Of a stretch of 64,000 bases of DNA, positions 18,450-26,929 are shown in pieces (the first letter of the stretch is position 1; every line of letters begins with the position of its first letter). Under the pieces are notes generated by a model. It was not told the DNA's origin. It saw only the letters and a program-made list of their open reading frames with translations, and made no database searches. The stretch comes from JADJGC01 sp964576925 (lineage in GTDB: Bacteria; Zixibacteria; MSB-5A5; CAIYYT01), in contig CAZNWJ010000001.1 in NCBI GenBank assembly GCA_964576925.1, positions 62,001 through 126,000 of the forward strand. The letters are read 5' to 3'. Made by a program: the position numbers and the translations under genes.

Positions 18450-19004
18450 ATGAGACGATTTCTGTATGTACTTGCTACTGCCGTTGTCATGGCCGTCGGC
18501 TACGGGTGCGGTGAGGACAGCCCCCAGACGTTGCCGGCCAAGGCGCCTGCATCAAATCTCCCCGACCAGGTTATGACGGATTCCGAGATCTACTTGACCA
18601 GCGACGGTATTCGAAAAGGCACAATCAAATCGGAGTCGCTCAAGGTGTACTCGCGGATCGACACGACGCTGCTCTACCAGGTCGAAATGATGTTTTTCGA
18701 CACTCTTGGCAATCACACGTCGACGCTTAAGGCCGATTCCGCCTGGGTGAGCCAGCGGGCAAACACTGTTACCGCAATCGGCCATGTCCGGGCCTGGCGC
18801 AACGATAACCGTCGCATAGTGGCCGATTCCCTGCGCTGGGATGCAAAGACGGAGAAAATTGTGACTGAGGGCTATGTCGAAATCTATCGAGGCGATGACG
18901 TTCTCACTGGATATGGCCTGGAGACCGACCAACGCCTGGAACAAACGATCATCAAACGCAACCCCAGAGGGACATTCAGTGAACCGGCTAACGATAGTCT
19001 ATAG
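18450..19004 (+). CDS. lptC: LptC-family LPS export lipoprotein
   Basis: 184 residues with a lipoprotein signal (MRRFLYVLATAVVMAVGYGC) followed by an OstA/LptC-like beta-jellyroll: MTDSEIYLTSDGIRKGTIKS, LKADSAWVSQRANTVTAIGH and IVTEGYVEIYRGDDVLTG. LptC bridges the inner-membrane LptB2FG transporter and periplasmic LptA in lipopolysaccharide transport. ATG 18450 is chosen because it yields the lipobox signal. A TATAAT hexamer at 18438 lies only six bases before this ATG, which could mean a leaderless transcript. The next gene overlaps its 3' end by 26 bases. No lptA or lptB is in the window. Confidence 0.85.
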   Translation: MRRFLYVLATAVVMAVGYGCGEDSPQTLPAKAPASNLPDQVMTDSEIYLTSDGIRKGTIKSESLKVYSRIDTTLLYQVEMMFFDTLGNHTSTLKADSAWVSQRANTVTAIGHVRAWRNDNRRIVADSLRWDAKTEKIVTEGYVEIYRGDDVLTGYGLETDQRLEQTIIKRNPRGTFSEPANDSL

Positions 19005-19524
19005 TGTGTTTATCGCCTTAGTACTTGCATTCCCGATTCTGGCCGCCGAACCGAGCGCCGCCAGCCTTCGGAAAATGACAATTCAGGCGCGTCAGAGCGA
19101 AGGCTTCAAATCCGACTCGGTTGGCACGCCGCTGAAAGTCATCGACTTGAGCAGCCGCAAGCAGGATTTCTGGCTGATTCCAGTTTTGCGCGAGGGCCGA
19201 CTCGTCGCTGTCTATCGCGACGACCCCCGCCGCGAGTCAGTGACCGAGATTGCTTCGACGGCCTCGTTGCGGACGGCAAAGAGCCAGTTTTTCAGCTCAG
19301 AAAATGTTGCCGTAGCCCTGAACGAACACGGTATCGAGCAGAGCAATCCGGTTTTAGTCACCTGCGGGCCGATCTCGGCACTTGGCGCGACAAACTGCGG
19401 CTGGTTTCAGCGTGTGGGCGATTCGTTCGTGCTGTTTTCGCTGAGCGGAAAGCTGATCTCGGAAGCTGAAGTCGAGCAGTTCTGGCCGGAACGGCTGGCG
19501 GCGCTAAGGGCGTTCAGGAAATAG
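18979..19524 (+). CDS. Uncharacterised periplasmic protein co-transcribed with lptC
   Basis: About 181 residues, starting at GTG 18979 with a signal peptide (MNRLTIVYSVFIALVLAFPI followed by LAAEPSAA). The mature part has no recognised family; it contains two Cys (LVTCGPISALGATNCGW) that may form a disulfide, and a beta-rich centre (KQDFWLIPVLREGRLVAVYR). It overlaps lptC by 26 bases and is likely co-translated with it, so an envelope role is plausible. It is convergent with the GH57 gene, 19 bases apart. Confidence 0.65.
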   Translation: MNRLTIVYSVFIALVLAFPILAAEPSAASLRKMTIQARQSEGFKSDSVGTPLKVIDLSSRKQDFWLIPVLREGRLVAVYRDDPRRESVTEIASTASLRTAKSQFFSSENVAVALNEHGIEQSNPVLVTCGPISALGATNCGWFQRVGDSFVLFSLSGKLISEAEVEQFWPERLAALRAFRK

Positions 19525-19543
19525 AGATCGGAAGCCGAGATCC

Positions 19544-21724
19544 TCAACGCCCCTGCCCTGCAATTTGCGCCAGTCGCTTGGGGATGCCCTTGCTGGCCGC
19601 CTGCGCAATCGACTCCAACTTAACCTCAACACGCCACACGGCGCCGGGGGCAAGCGCAATGCGCCAACGTGGGAGCACGATGATACCCTGGAGGACCTTT
19701 TCGAATCCACCCTCCGAAAGCGAAACCGTGTGGAGGGGGTGCGACCACCAGTCGGCGCTCTGATTGACGGCGACGCGCAGGGCAAAATCGTAGAGCCGGC
19801 TGACCAAGGCAATCTCGGACCAACCATCCAGTTCAAGGGACTCGTCAAGCCGATACGGCTGATCGCCAATGTAGAGATCGGATTCAGTCGCCGGCCAAGT
19901 GTAGCTGCCAAGTCCGAGTTCGACCCCAAAGTGTAAATTGACGGCCGTGCTCTGCCGGTTGGTCAAGGAATACTTCACTGAGATTGTCTCTCCGCTGATC
20001 GAAAACTCATACTCCTTGAACACTCGAATTTCTGCCGGTTCCGGAGTCGCTAAGACCACGTAGTCGCGCGACAATGCTACGGTCGCCTTGGCACCCGGCT
20101 TGCCTTGAAGACTGAACAGCGACATGGGCGCGTCGACAACCGACGAGATGGAACGTGAGGAAGCGAATTGATCGAGCGTCTCGTCAGGCGCGAGAAAATG
20201 GTCGACAAAGAGCGCGCGCCGATAGGTGTCCTCAATCAAGAGCCGCTCCAAACCTTCTTCCTTGACGAGAACAAGATCGTGAATGGACTTGGTGCCACCG
20301 GCCGTTTCGGCACGGCGGTTCAGGAGTTTCTTGTGATAGCCCTCCTTGCGTCGACCGACAAGATCGACCAGGTTCTTAGCGATTTCGAAATTGTCGAGTT
20401 CCAAGAGCGCGCCGCCGAGGCTTGGTGAAATGATTGCCTTCTGGGATTTGCAGGAGACCACTATTTCCTTACTGCCGTCGCAATCAATGTCGATCTGCTC
20501 TTCCTGAGGCCCGTTCAAATTCATTTTCAGACTTTTCCGGATCGTGGCCTCGGCCGCGATGGTTTCCTGATACACGGCGCCGCGCAGGTGCGGCAGGTAG
20601 AGTCCGCCGAAGACACCGTGCCAATAGGGGCAGTTGCACTGCCCGGCGTAGAGCAAGCGGCGAGCAGCGTCGTATTCGGCAGGTTTCAATGCTGATTTCT
20701 TCGACTCCAGAAGGTTGCTGACATACAACATGCGCTTATGCAGGTGGTTGCTTTCGGCATACTTCGTCTGGAAATTGCGCCAGAAGCCGCCTTTGACAAA
20801 GGCCTCATTGGCCTCAAAAAGTCCCAGATCCGCGATTCGGTGGACAAATTCGTCGTAGCGTTCGATAACTTCAGCCGGCATGGCCCATTCGTTCATTTCC
20901 GAATAGGAAGCGGTCGGCAAATAGACGCGGCCGCGCGGCGGGCACTGGGAATAGGCTTCACCGAATGTCACCATCTCGATCCAATCGCGGTTCTCTGAAA
21001 TGGCCTGCAGAAAACGCTCGAGCCAGCCATCAACAAAGCAGTGCTCATAGGTCTTAGGCCAGACACCGAACTTTTCGCCATCGTCGGCATAGATGCCGAG
21101 ACGGCCTCCGCCAGGAGTGGCTAAGTCCCGTAGAAAGGACACAGTGTCATCGGGGTCGGCAAACGGGATCGTGTATCGGAGCCGTTTGGCGATCGGAAAC
21201 AAACCGATCGTCGAACCCTGGTCTTCAGTCACGTAGTAGCCGTCGAGCGCTTCAGCATCAAGACCGGCATAACGAAAATGAATGTCATCCAAGATCGTGT
21301 ATTTAACGCCCGCGCGATTGAGGTGCAGCGGCAGATTAGGCTCCCAGACGCGTTCTGCGAGCCACATGCCGGTGGGGGTGACACCGAATTCGCGCTTGAT
21401 GAATTCGGTCTGCATTTCAATCTGGCCGACTTTGTCGCGATCGGGTATTGCGGGTAGGATCGGCTCGTAAAAGGCGCCTGTAAGAAGCTCAATCTGATTG
21501 CGGCTTACCATACCGGCAATCAAATCGAATAGCTCCGGATGATTCAGCTTCACCCAATCGAACAGGACGCCCGTGAAGTGAAGCGAAATTCGAAAGTCTG
21601 GGTAGCGGGACAACATCTGCAGAAAAGGCAGATACGACTTCTGGAACGCCTCTTCGATAACCCAGCCGAAGTTGCCGACCGGCTGGTGATTGTGAATCCC
21701 AAAGCAGAATTTAACTTTGTTCAA
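19544..21724 (-). CDS. GH57 alpha-glucanotransferase / alpha-amylase
   Basis: 726-residue cytoplasmic enzyme of glycoside hydrolase family 57 acting on alpha-1,4-glucans (4-alpha-glucanotransferase or amylase type). The five GH57 regions are present: HNHQP at residues 11-15, the nucleophile Glu124 in WLAERVWEP, and the acid/base Asp214 in IYADDGEKFG, positions nearly identical to those of the Thermococcus litoralis enzyme. The C-terminal 300 residues correspond to the DUF1925/DUF1926 beta-sandwich domains of this subfamily. No signal peptide is seen. The start is a TTG at 21724, because the upstream frame is closed and the conserved N-terminus KVKFCFGIHNHQP begins there. A role in glycogen or maltodextrin remodelling is inferred. 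Confidence 0.92.
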   Translation of the reverse strand: MNKVKFCFGIHNHQPVGNFGWVIEEAFQKSYLPFLQMLSRYPDFRISLHFTGVLFDWVKLNHPELFDLIAGMVSRNQIELLTGAFYEPILPAIPDRDKVGQIEMQTEFIKREFGVTPTGMWLAERVWEPNLPLHLNRAGVKYTILDDIHFRYAGLDAEALDGYYVTEDQGSTIGLFPIAKRLRYTIPFADPDDTVSFLRDLATPGGGRLGIYADDGEKFGVWPKTYEHCFVDGWLERFLQAISENRDWIEMVTFGEAYSQCPPRGRVYLPTASYSEMNEWAMPAEVIERYDEFVHRIADLGLFEANEAFVKGGFWRNFQTKYAESNHLHKRMLYVSNLLESKKSALKPAEYDAARRLLYAGQCNCPYWHGVFGGLYLPHLRGAVYQETIAAEATIRKSLKMNLNGPQEEQIDIDCDGSKEIVVSCKSQKAIISPSLGGALLELDNFEIAKNLVDLVGRRKEGYHKKLLNRRAETAGGTKSIHDLVLVKEEGLERLLIEDTYRRALFVDHFLAPDETLDQFASSRSISSVVDAPMSLFSLQGKPGAKATVALSRDYVVLATPEPAEIRVFKEYEFSISGETISVKYSLTNRQSTAVNLHFGVELGLGSYTWPATESDLYIGDQPYRLDESLELDGWSEIALVSRLYDFALRVAVNQSADWWSHPLHTVSLSEGGFEKVLQGIIVLPRWRIALAPGAVWRVEVKLESIAQAASKGIPKRLAQIAGQGR

Positions 21725-21863
21725 GCGTTCGCCACCATGTCAAGAAGGTCTCATTCCAGGGCCTCGCTCGAGGCATATCGCTATTGATATCGGCGAAACT
21801 CCTTGGAGTGTTTGCCGTTCTGATCAAGATGCAGGTGGAACCGTGTTAGTACAAATTAAACTC

Positions 21864-21893
21864 TTGACATACTGAACCGCTCCATTTTATCCT
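21864..21893 (+). promoter_or_regulatory. Predicted sigma70-type promoter of Cys-rich peptide gene
   Basis: TTGACA (21864-21869) is a perfect -35 hexamer; TATCCT (21888-21893) follows after an 18-base spacer as -10. It lies about 40 bases before the peptide gene and nothing else starts downstream. Prediction only. Confidence 0.5.
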
Positions 21894-21931
21894 CTTTCAT
21901 CCAGCTTTACGGTAGAGGGAGGTGAGACCAC

Positions 21932-22138
21932 ATGCGTAAAGTCCTCGGTGTTCTCCTCGTCGTGTTTGTTGCTGCATTCATCTTCGGAGCGACTGCTCCG
22001 TCAGCCGATGCCGGTCCCTGCTATTACAAGTGTAGTTGCACCGGCGCCCCGCTGAAATGTTGCATCAACAGCTTCGGCGTTGAAGTCTGCAAGCCGGCCG
22101 GCGGCGTGATTTACTGCCCGGCAATCATTACCTGCTAA
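21932..22138 (+). CDS. Small secreted cysteine-rich peptide
   Basis: 68 residues. A signal peptide (MRKVLGVLLVVFVAAFIFGA, cleavage likely after SADA) precedes a mature part of about 41 residues containing eight cysteines: GPCYYKCSC, a central CC pair, VEVC, VIYC and a C-terminal Cys. Eight Cys in 41 residues suggests four disulfides, as in compact defensin- or toxin-like folds, or a metal site. GGGAGGTG lies about 8 bases before the ATG, an excellent ribosome binding site. It is followed by a stem-loop and a membrane thioredoxin gene, and is near a peptide-exporter-like gene. No family is recognised; antimicrobial, adhesive or signalling roles are equally open. Confidence 0.75.
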   Translation: MRKVLGVLLVVFVAAFIFGATAPSADAGPCYYKCSCTGAPLKCCINSFGVEVCKPAGGVIYCPAIITC

Positions 22139-22179
22139 GCGAGTCACCAGCTCGGCTGGCTGCTTGCCAATGCATCGCA

Positions 22180-22211
22180 CGGCGGGAGGAGGCCAAGTTC
22201 TCCCCCCGCTG
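22180..22211 (+). terminator. Stem-loop between Cys-rich peptide and thioredoxin genes
   Basis: Twelve-position stem (CGGCGGGAGGAG with CTCCCCCCGCTG, one mismatch and one wobble) around an eight-base loop. It is followed by GAAAATG rather than a U-run, so it may act as a partial terminator or as an mRNA-stabilising hairpin that keeps the upstream peptide message abundant. Confidence 0.5.
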
Positions 22212-22250
22212 AAAATGTACCACTTTTCAAGACCAACGGTAGAAGTACAA

Positions 22251-22814
22251 ATGACGAAAGTGTTCAAGAATCTCGGGCTGGGTTTGCTCGTGCTGATCAT
22301 TGCAGCTGTGGGCGTCTATTTAGGAATGACCTTTCGCGAGATGCGCGCGGCGCAGGATCATCAGTTTCTTCAGACGCAAGGGCCGTCTTCAAAGCTGCTG
22401 GTCGGAACCGGTTTCCCGGATGCTTCACTGCTCGCCGCCGATTCCGGCACTACGACCACCGGCGCATTGATTCGCGACGACGGCTCGGTCTTTCTTTTTT
22501 TCGAACCGGGATGTCCGCCGTGTGAGAGTATGACCCGCAAGTGGCAGGCGATGATCGACGAGGGTGAGTTCCCACGCACGCAGTTGGTGGGGATCGGCTT
22601 CGATGAACCGCAGCATCTGCAGAGTTACGCCCAACACTATTCTCTTACCTTCCCCATTTACAGCGACACCTCCGCGCTGTTCATGCGCGAATATGGCGTT
22701 GCCGAGTTTCCGTTGCTGGTGGTTGTCGGCAAATCGGGTTTGGTGAAGATGTACACCTTCGATCATCGCGTTGCGTTCGATCCAAAACAACTGGCGCTGC
22801 AACTCTCGAATTAG
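22251..22814 (+). CDS. Membrane-anchored thioredoxin-like protein (TlpA/AhpC-TSA type)
   Basis: 187 residues: one N-terminal TM (LGLGLLVLIIAAVGVYLGMT) and a periplasmic thioredoxin fold with the active site CPPC at residues 88-91 (FFEPGCPPCESM) and the cis-Pro loop AEFPLLVVV. This is the TlpA/ResA layout for thiol-disulfide exchange outside the cytoplasm. Its position 112 bases after a Cys-rich secreted peptide suggests it reduces or isomerises that peptide's disulfides, which is inference. ATG 22251 was chosen for MTKVFKN; an in-frame ATG at 22215 would extend it. A stem-loop (22834-22875) follows the gene. Confidence 0.85.
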   Translation: MTKVFKNLGLGLLVLIIAAVGVYLGMTFREMRAAQDHQFLQTQGPSSKLLVGTGFPDASLLAADSGTTTTGALIRDDGSVFLFFEPGCPPCESMTRKWQAMIDEGEFPRTQLVGIGFDEPQHLQSYAQHYSLTFPIYSDTSALFMREYGVAEFPLLVVVGKSGLVKMYTFDHRVAFDPKQLALQLSN

Positions 22815-23037
22815 CGGATCGAGAAACATCAGGAATTGAACAAGCGCTCAATTTCTGGGCGATGGTTGAGGCTTGTTTGAATGCGGATTATATTCTTGCC
22901 GAGCTGTTTCTGCTTGGCTGGCATCGAGTTGCCCTGATCTCTCGTCGGTGGCTCACCGTGGCACGGGGATTGCAATAGTTAACTGGATAATGTGTTAACG
23001 ACTGGTCGGCTATGCGGCTGGAGAGGACGGAGGGAAG

Positions 23038-23139
23038 ATGAATGTTATTAAGACACTCTTGAGCCCCTATCACTTGTTGAGCTATTTCTCGCTGATAATG
23101 ATACTACTTCTGATCGGCACAGACAGATTCGTGCCGTAG
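23038..23139 (+). CDS. 33-residue single-TM peptide
   Basis: Short frame beginning with ATG 23038, preceded directly by GGAGGGAAG, one of the better ribosome binding sites in the window. The peptide has a short basic start (MNVIKTLLSPYHLL) followed by a hydrophobic stretch (SLIMILLLIG) and the tail TDRFVP. It lies between the thioredoxin and the divergent PqqD-M50-HlyD gene, whose 3' end is 33 bases away. No homolog family can be named from sequence alone; a bacteriocin-like, signalling or accessory membrane peptide is possible. Confidence 0.5.
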   Translation: MNVIKTLLSPYHLLSYFSLIMILLLIGTDRFVP

Positions 23140-23172
23140 CGCCAAGCGCAGAGTGTCACTTCTGAACCTGAA

Positions 23173-25440
23173 TTAGAACCAAGACCAGAATTCGAGGCGG
23201 AAAAAGCGGGAAACCTTGCGCCAGGCCAGGTGAGCGATCGAGGCTTTTCCGCAGTCGACCTTGGCATAGCCGGTCATCTCGGGTAGTAGGACATGCGATT
23301 CGTTCGAGACCGAAGCGACGGCTTTTAGGTGCGGGGCGAGCGCCAATTTGGTGACCACGCCGTGATGTTTGACCCCGGGAAAGGCGCTGACGCGTAACTC
23401 AACCGGAGAACCCGGCGAGAGAATATCGAGGTCAGCTTCATTAAGCGAGACTTCCACGACCAGTGAGTCCATGCGCGCCAGGTGGAGAATATCTTTACTC
23501 TCGGAAGCACCTACCATCACACCAGGAAACGGGCTGACGATGACGGAGGAATTAAGTTGATCGCGCAAATACTGCACGCGGGACTTGAGTTTTTCTATCT
23601 CCGCATCCGAGCGCTCTACTTCCTCGGCCTTGGGCGCCGAGCGCAGCAGCTTAAGCTCTTCCTTGCGCGAACTCCAGACCGAGTTTGCCACGTTAAAGTT
23701 CGCGGCAGCGCGTTCATACTCGGACTCGGATATCAATCCCCGGGTATGCTGCTCCTTGACGCGGTTAAACTCCTTGCGCGCAGCTTCATATTTGGCTTCC
23801 GCTTCTTTGATCTCGGACCGTTTTTTTGAGATTTCTTCCGCCTTGGGATCGGAGAGCAATAAGCGGCGATCGGCTTCAGCTTTCTTGAGTTCTGATTCGG
23901 CTTCCGCCAACAACCCAGCATTGAGGGTTGAGTTGATGATTAGGAGAGTATCCCCACCACCAACTGTGTCGCCGACAGAGACCAACGGCTGAATCTGGGT
24001 GACAGCGTAGTCAGAGGCCGAGAGTTGAAAGACTTTTGCGGAATTCTTTTCGAGGACGCCGCCGCGGAAGTGGGAGCTTTCAAGCAGCGAGGGGGCGACG
24101 CGGGTGACAACAAACGATTCGGCCGCGATCAATCTCGCTTCCCCGCCCGATGTCTGCCCGACGCGAACTAAAACCGCGAGCAGAATGATCACCACCAGCG
24201 TTACGCCGTAGCCGACGATGCGCTTCGGTTTCATCCAGACCTGCTTCCTTTCACGCCATACATCCCTGAGGCGCCCGGCTGTGGTTGCCAACAGCCGCCG
24301 GAAAATAAGGAAACAAAGAGCGACGAACAAGACAAATCCAGCGCCGCGCCAGTGCCCCACCATAAACTGCCCGCCTCGGTAGACGACGAAGACGATCAAC
24401 GCCACCGAATAGAGAATCGAGAAGATGCCGTAACGCCAGAAGATGCGGCGCTCGCGCGCTGTGGGCTGGACGAGCGAGTCGTCGCGCGCACCAAGCAGGC
24501 GGACCTTGAGGCGCGTCCAGATAAAATCGAAGGCCTTCTGGCGTAGATTGGGAATTTGCAAAAAATCGGCCAGAAGGTAGTAACCGTCCAGTTTTATGGC
24601 TGGATTGAGATTGAAAACGAGAGTGGCGAAGCAGACGGCAGCCGTCCAATAAAAGATCCGGTTCAGCCAAACGCCTTCGATCGTCATGCGCCAGAGGATC
24701 GAAAACAGCGCCCACAGGAAGAGCTGGAAGAATACACCGGCGATCATGACATCCAGGCGCTGGCGCTTGTTCGGGAAAAGATAAGCGTCGGAGAGATTGC
24801 AGTAAAACGACGGCTGGAAGTACAACAGCAGAAAGCCCATCTCGCGGACACTACCGCCATAGCGCTTGCAGGCATAGGCGTGCGCAAACTCGTGTACCGT
24901 GATTACAATGAAGAGCGAAACAACGATTGTGACCAGGTCGCCCGCGTTGAGAATCGCCATCAGACTAAAGGGAAAGTGCTCGATGTTGGCGAAGAAAACG
25001 CTCATTCCCACTACGATAAAGAACGACTGAAGGAGCACGATCGGCGGCGAGAAGAGCCAGCGCAGAAGTGGATAGGTCTTTGTCAGGAAGCTATCGGGAT
25101 TGAACGCCTTGAGTTTGATGAAGAGAACCGATTTGCGCGCCTCGCGATGAGCGGCTGCAACGCCTTCGAGGAAACCCAGCTTCCCCAGGCTCTCGGCGAA
25201 CCCAGCAACTGCCTCAGGCGTAATCGTGAGGTTGTAAGTCCGCACGAATTCTTCCGCCACCTCTTCTTTTCCCCGCTGGCCATTGAGTAGGTTCAGCAGC
25301 CCGTACTCCGGCTCGCGCAAACGGATAAACTTGCCGGTGTCAGGCGACTTGACCGTGTAGTAGTCCACGCCTTCGACGCGTTCGACCTGTACCAACAGGT
25401 CGGCTCTGCGTTTAGGGAATTCGTTCATGTGTGTTGTCAC
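23173..25440 (-). CDS. PqqD-like / peptidase M50 / HlyD fusion (peptide zinc metalloprotease-exporter type)
   Basis: 755-residue membrane protein. Residues 15-95 resemble a PqqD-type peptide-recognition element (YYTVKSPDTGKFIRLREPEY, GLLNLLNG). Residues about 125-445 form an intramembrane M50 metalloprotease with HEFAH at 183-187 and the third-ligand motif NPAIKLDGYYLL (NP 279-280, Asp285). The last 300 residues are an HlyD-like adaptor: a lipoyl half-motif (PLVSVGDTVGGGDTLLI), a long coiled coil and the distal beta part. Related fusions occur next to bacteriocin or RiPP genes. The start is either GTG 25440 or ATG 25428. A perfect dyad GTCACA-N3-TGTGAC (25436-25450) covers this start region and may be an operator. 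Confidence 0.87.
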   Translation of the reverse strand: MTTHMNEFPKRRADLLVQVERVEGVDYYTVKSPDTGKFIRLREPEYGLLNLLNGQRGKEEVAEEFVRTYNLTITPEAVAGFAESLGKLGFLEGVAAAHREARKSVLFIKLKAFNPDSFLTKTYPLLRWLFSPPIVLLQSFFIVVGMSVFFANIEHFPFSLMAILNAGDLVTIVVSLFIVITVHEFAHAYACKRYGGSVREMGFLLLYFQPSFYCNLSDAYLFPNKRQRLDVMIAGVFFQLFLWALFSILWRMTIEGVWLNRIFYWTAAVCFATLVFNLNPAIKLDGYYLLADFLQIPNLRQKAFDFIWTRLKVRLLGARDDSLVQPTARERRIFWRYGIFSILYSVALIVFVVYRGGQFMVGHWRGAGFVLFVALCFLIFRRLLATTAGRLRDVWRERKQVWMKPKRIVGYGVTLVVIILLAVLVRVGQTSGGEARLIAAESFVVTRVAPSLLESSHFRGGVLEKNSAKVFQLSASDYAVTQIQPLVSVGDTVGGGDTLLIINSTLNAGLLAEAESELKKAEADRRLLLSDPKAEEISKKRSEIKEAEAKYEAARKEFNRVKEQHTRGLISESEYERAAANFNVANSVWSSRKEELKLLRSAPKAEEVERSDAEIEKLKSRVQYLRDQLNSSVIVSPFPGVMVGASESKDILHLARMDSLVVEVSLNEADLDILSPGSPVELRVSAFPGVKHHGVVTKLALAPHLKAVASVSNESHVLLPEMTGYAKVDCGKASIAHLAWRKVSRFFRLEFWSWF

Positions 25441-25450
25441 ATCCTGTGAC
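25436..25450. promoter_or_regulatory. Perfect dyad at the M50-HlyD start
   Basis: GTCACA TCC TGTGAC reads identically on both strands. It overlaps the translation start of the exporter-like gene. The half-site TGTGAC resembles Crp/Fnr half-sites but the spacing (3) differs from the usual 6, so the binding protein is unknown. Confidence 0.35.
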
Positions 25451-25577
25451 GGAGGAATGTAGGGCTGCAGAGAGGGATGGTCAAGGATTGAGGAGAGTGG
25501 AAGCAGCGACGAGACTTCAATGAAGTACTACCGCAAGCGAACTGACCAAAGTGCACTACTCGCGGTGATGAAGTAAC

Positions 25578-25803
25578 ACAACCCCCTAACCCCCTTTGCT
25601 AAGGGGGAATAACAAACTCGTAAGATGTCGTTAGCCGTCGTGGGTCACATTCCGCGCTGGAACGTTTTTTCATAAAACACTGCTGTTGATTCGCGCGGAA
25701 CAAGACCCGACGCAACCAGAATCATCCCACGAAGCCCACATCCACGTGATCCTGATTACGCCGCAGAATTGTTCCCCCTTAGCAAAGGGGGTTAGGGGAT
25801 TGT
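25578..25803. repeat. 226-bp element bounded by 32-bp inverted repeats
   Basis: The left repeat (25578-25609) and the right repeat (25772-25803) are inverted copies with one mismatch in 32 bases. Each copy contains its own short hairpin (CCCCCTT / AAGGGGG). The 160 bases between have no ORF. This looks like a MITE or a pair of palindromic intergenic repeats between the exporter-like gene and butyrate kinase; no transposase is encoded nearby. The right end lies 17 bases before the buk stop codon. The flanking 25441-25577 shows no gene. Confidence 0.75.
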
Positions 25804-25820
25804 ATCTATCAGGCGCCACC

Positions 25821-26888
25821 CTAATATTCCTTCAACTCCTCCTGCCCACTCAAGAATCGCATGCCTGCCGCAGCAAGGGCTTCCATCTCAAACTCGCCGC
25901 CGATTGCGATCACCTTGCCGAGGAAGGACACATACTTGCTGATCTCATCTACTAATCGCTGCGACTTGGCCATACCGCCGGTCAACACGATCGCCTCAAA
26001 CTTGCCCTTGAGCACCACCGCCGCCTGGCCGATTTCTTTGGCGATCTGATAGGCCATCGCGTTGAAATACAGCAGCGCTTTCTCGTCACCGGCGCGGATC
26101 ATCTTCTCGCACTCGCGAAGGTCAGCGGCGCCGATATAGGCCACCAGCCCCGATTTGCGCGAGAGCTTGTCGAGCAGTTCCTTTTCGGTGAATTTGCCCG
26201 AGTAACACAATTTCACGAGCGGGCCTATCGGCAGCGCGCCGCAACGGTCGGGCGAAAACGGCCCCATCCCCAGCAGCGCATCATTGACATCGACGACGAG
26301 GCCGCCCTCGAGCGCCGCAATGCTCACACCTCCGCCCATGTGGGCGCAGACGTAATTCACGTCTTCGAGCTTCCTGCCGATTCTCGCAGCTTCGCGGCGG
26401 CAGACTTCTTTGATATTGAGCGCATGCACGCGGCATTTGCGCTGAATCTCCGGGATTCCCGAGACGCGCGCGATGTCGGTAAAATTGTCGGTCGTGATCG
26501 GGTCGGTGATCATGCAAGGCACGGCGAAGCGTTCGGACAGATGATGCGCGATAATCGCGCCGAGATTGGAGGCGTGGTTGGAGTACTTCATAGTGCGCAG
26601 ATCGTCAAGCATCTGCTCGCTGATCGCGTATGATCCGCCTGCCAGCGGTTTGACCGGCGCGCCTCGACCGACGACAGCTTTGACCTGTTTGAGATCGACG
26701 CCAAGCCCTTCCAGCCAGGGGTTGATCCCTTGCATGCGGAATTCGAAGGAGTCGGCGACGTTGTCAAACTGCGCCAGATCGTGCGCATCGTGCCGAATGG
26801 TTTCTTCGGCGAGTTTGTTATCCCCGTCGAACAACGCGACCTTGGTCGAGGTTGAGCCGGGGTTGATGATGATGAGGTAGGTGGGCAT
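25821..26888 (-). CDS. buk: Butyrate kinase
   Basis: 355-residue cytoplasmic enzyme of the acetokinase superfamily that makes ATP from butyryl- or branched acyl-phosphate. Seen: the N-terminal phosphate motif IINPGSTSTKVALF, the family pattern VVGRGAPVKPLAGG, the central HMGGGVSIAALEGG and the adenosine motif IVLTGGMAKSQ. Length fits Buk rather than AckA (about 400). It is on the same strand as iorAB; with an oxidoreductase producing acyl-CoA from 2-oxo acids, a kinase for the matching acyl-phosphate gives substrate-level ATP. A phosphotransacylase is not in the window. A small inverted-repeat element separates it from iorB. ATG 26888 gives MPTYLIIINPG. Confidence 0.94.
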   Translation of the reverse strand: MPTYLIIINPGSTSTKVALFDGDNKLAEETIRHDAHDLAQFDNVADSFEFRMQGINPWLEGLGVDLKQVKAVVGRGAPVKPLAGGSYAISEQMLDDLRTMKYSNHASNLGAIIAHHLSERFAVPCMITDPITTDNFTDIARVSGIPEIQRKCRVHALNIKEVCRREAARIGRKLEDVNYVCAHMGGGVSIAALEGGLVVDVNDALLGMGPFSPDRCGALPIGPLVKLCYSGKFTEKELLDKLSRKSGLVAYIGAADLRECEKMIRAGDEKALLYFNAMAYQIAKEIGQAAVVLKGKFEAIVLTGGMAKSQRLVDEISKYVSFLGKVIAIGGEFEMEALAAAGMRFLSGQEELKEY

Positions 26889-26929
26889 GGGGAACTCTAT
26901 TGATATCTCGAGTCAATTACCATAATAAT

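Noticed and set aside
24556..25290. 244-codon plus-strand frame opposite the M50-HlyD gene
   Set aside because: It is antisense to a clearly coding, motif-bearing gene and has low-complexity charged composition without a ribosome binding site or family pattern.
25436..25803. CRISPR-like repeats
   Set aside because: Only two inverted copies with a 160-base interior, not regularly spaced direct repeats; no cas genes in the window despite the TPR-CHAT protease, which can be CRISPR-linked elsewhere.
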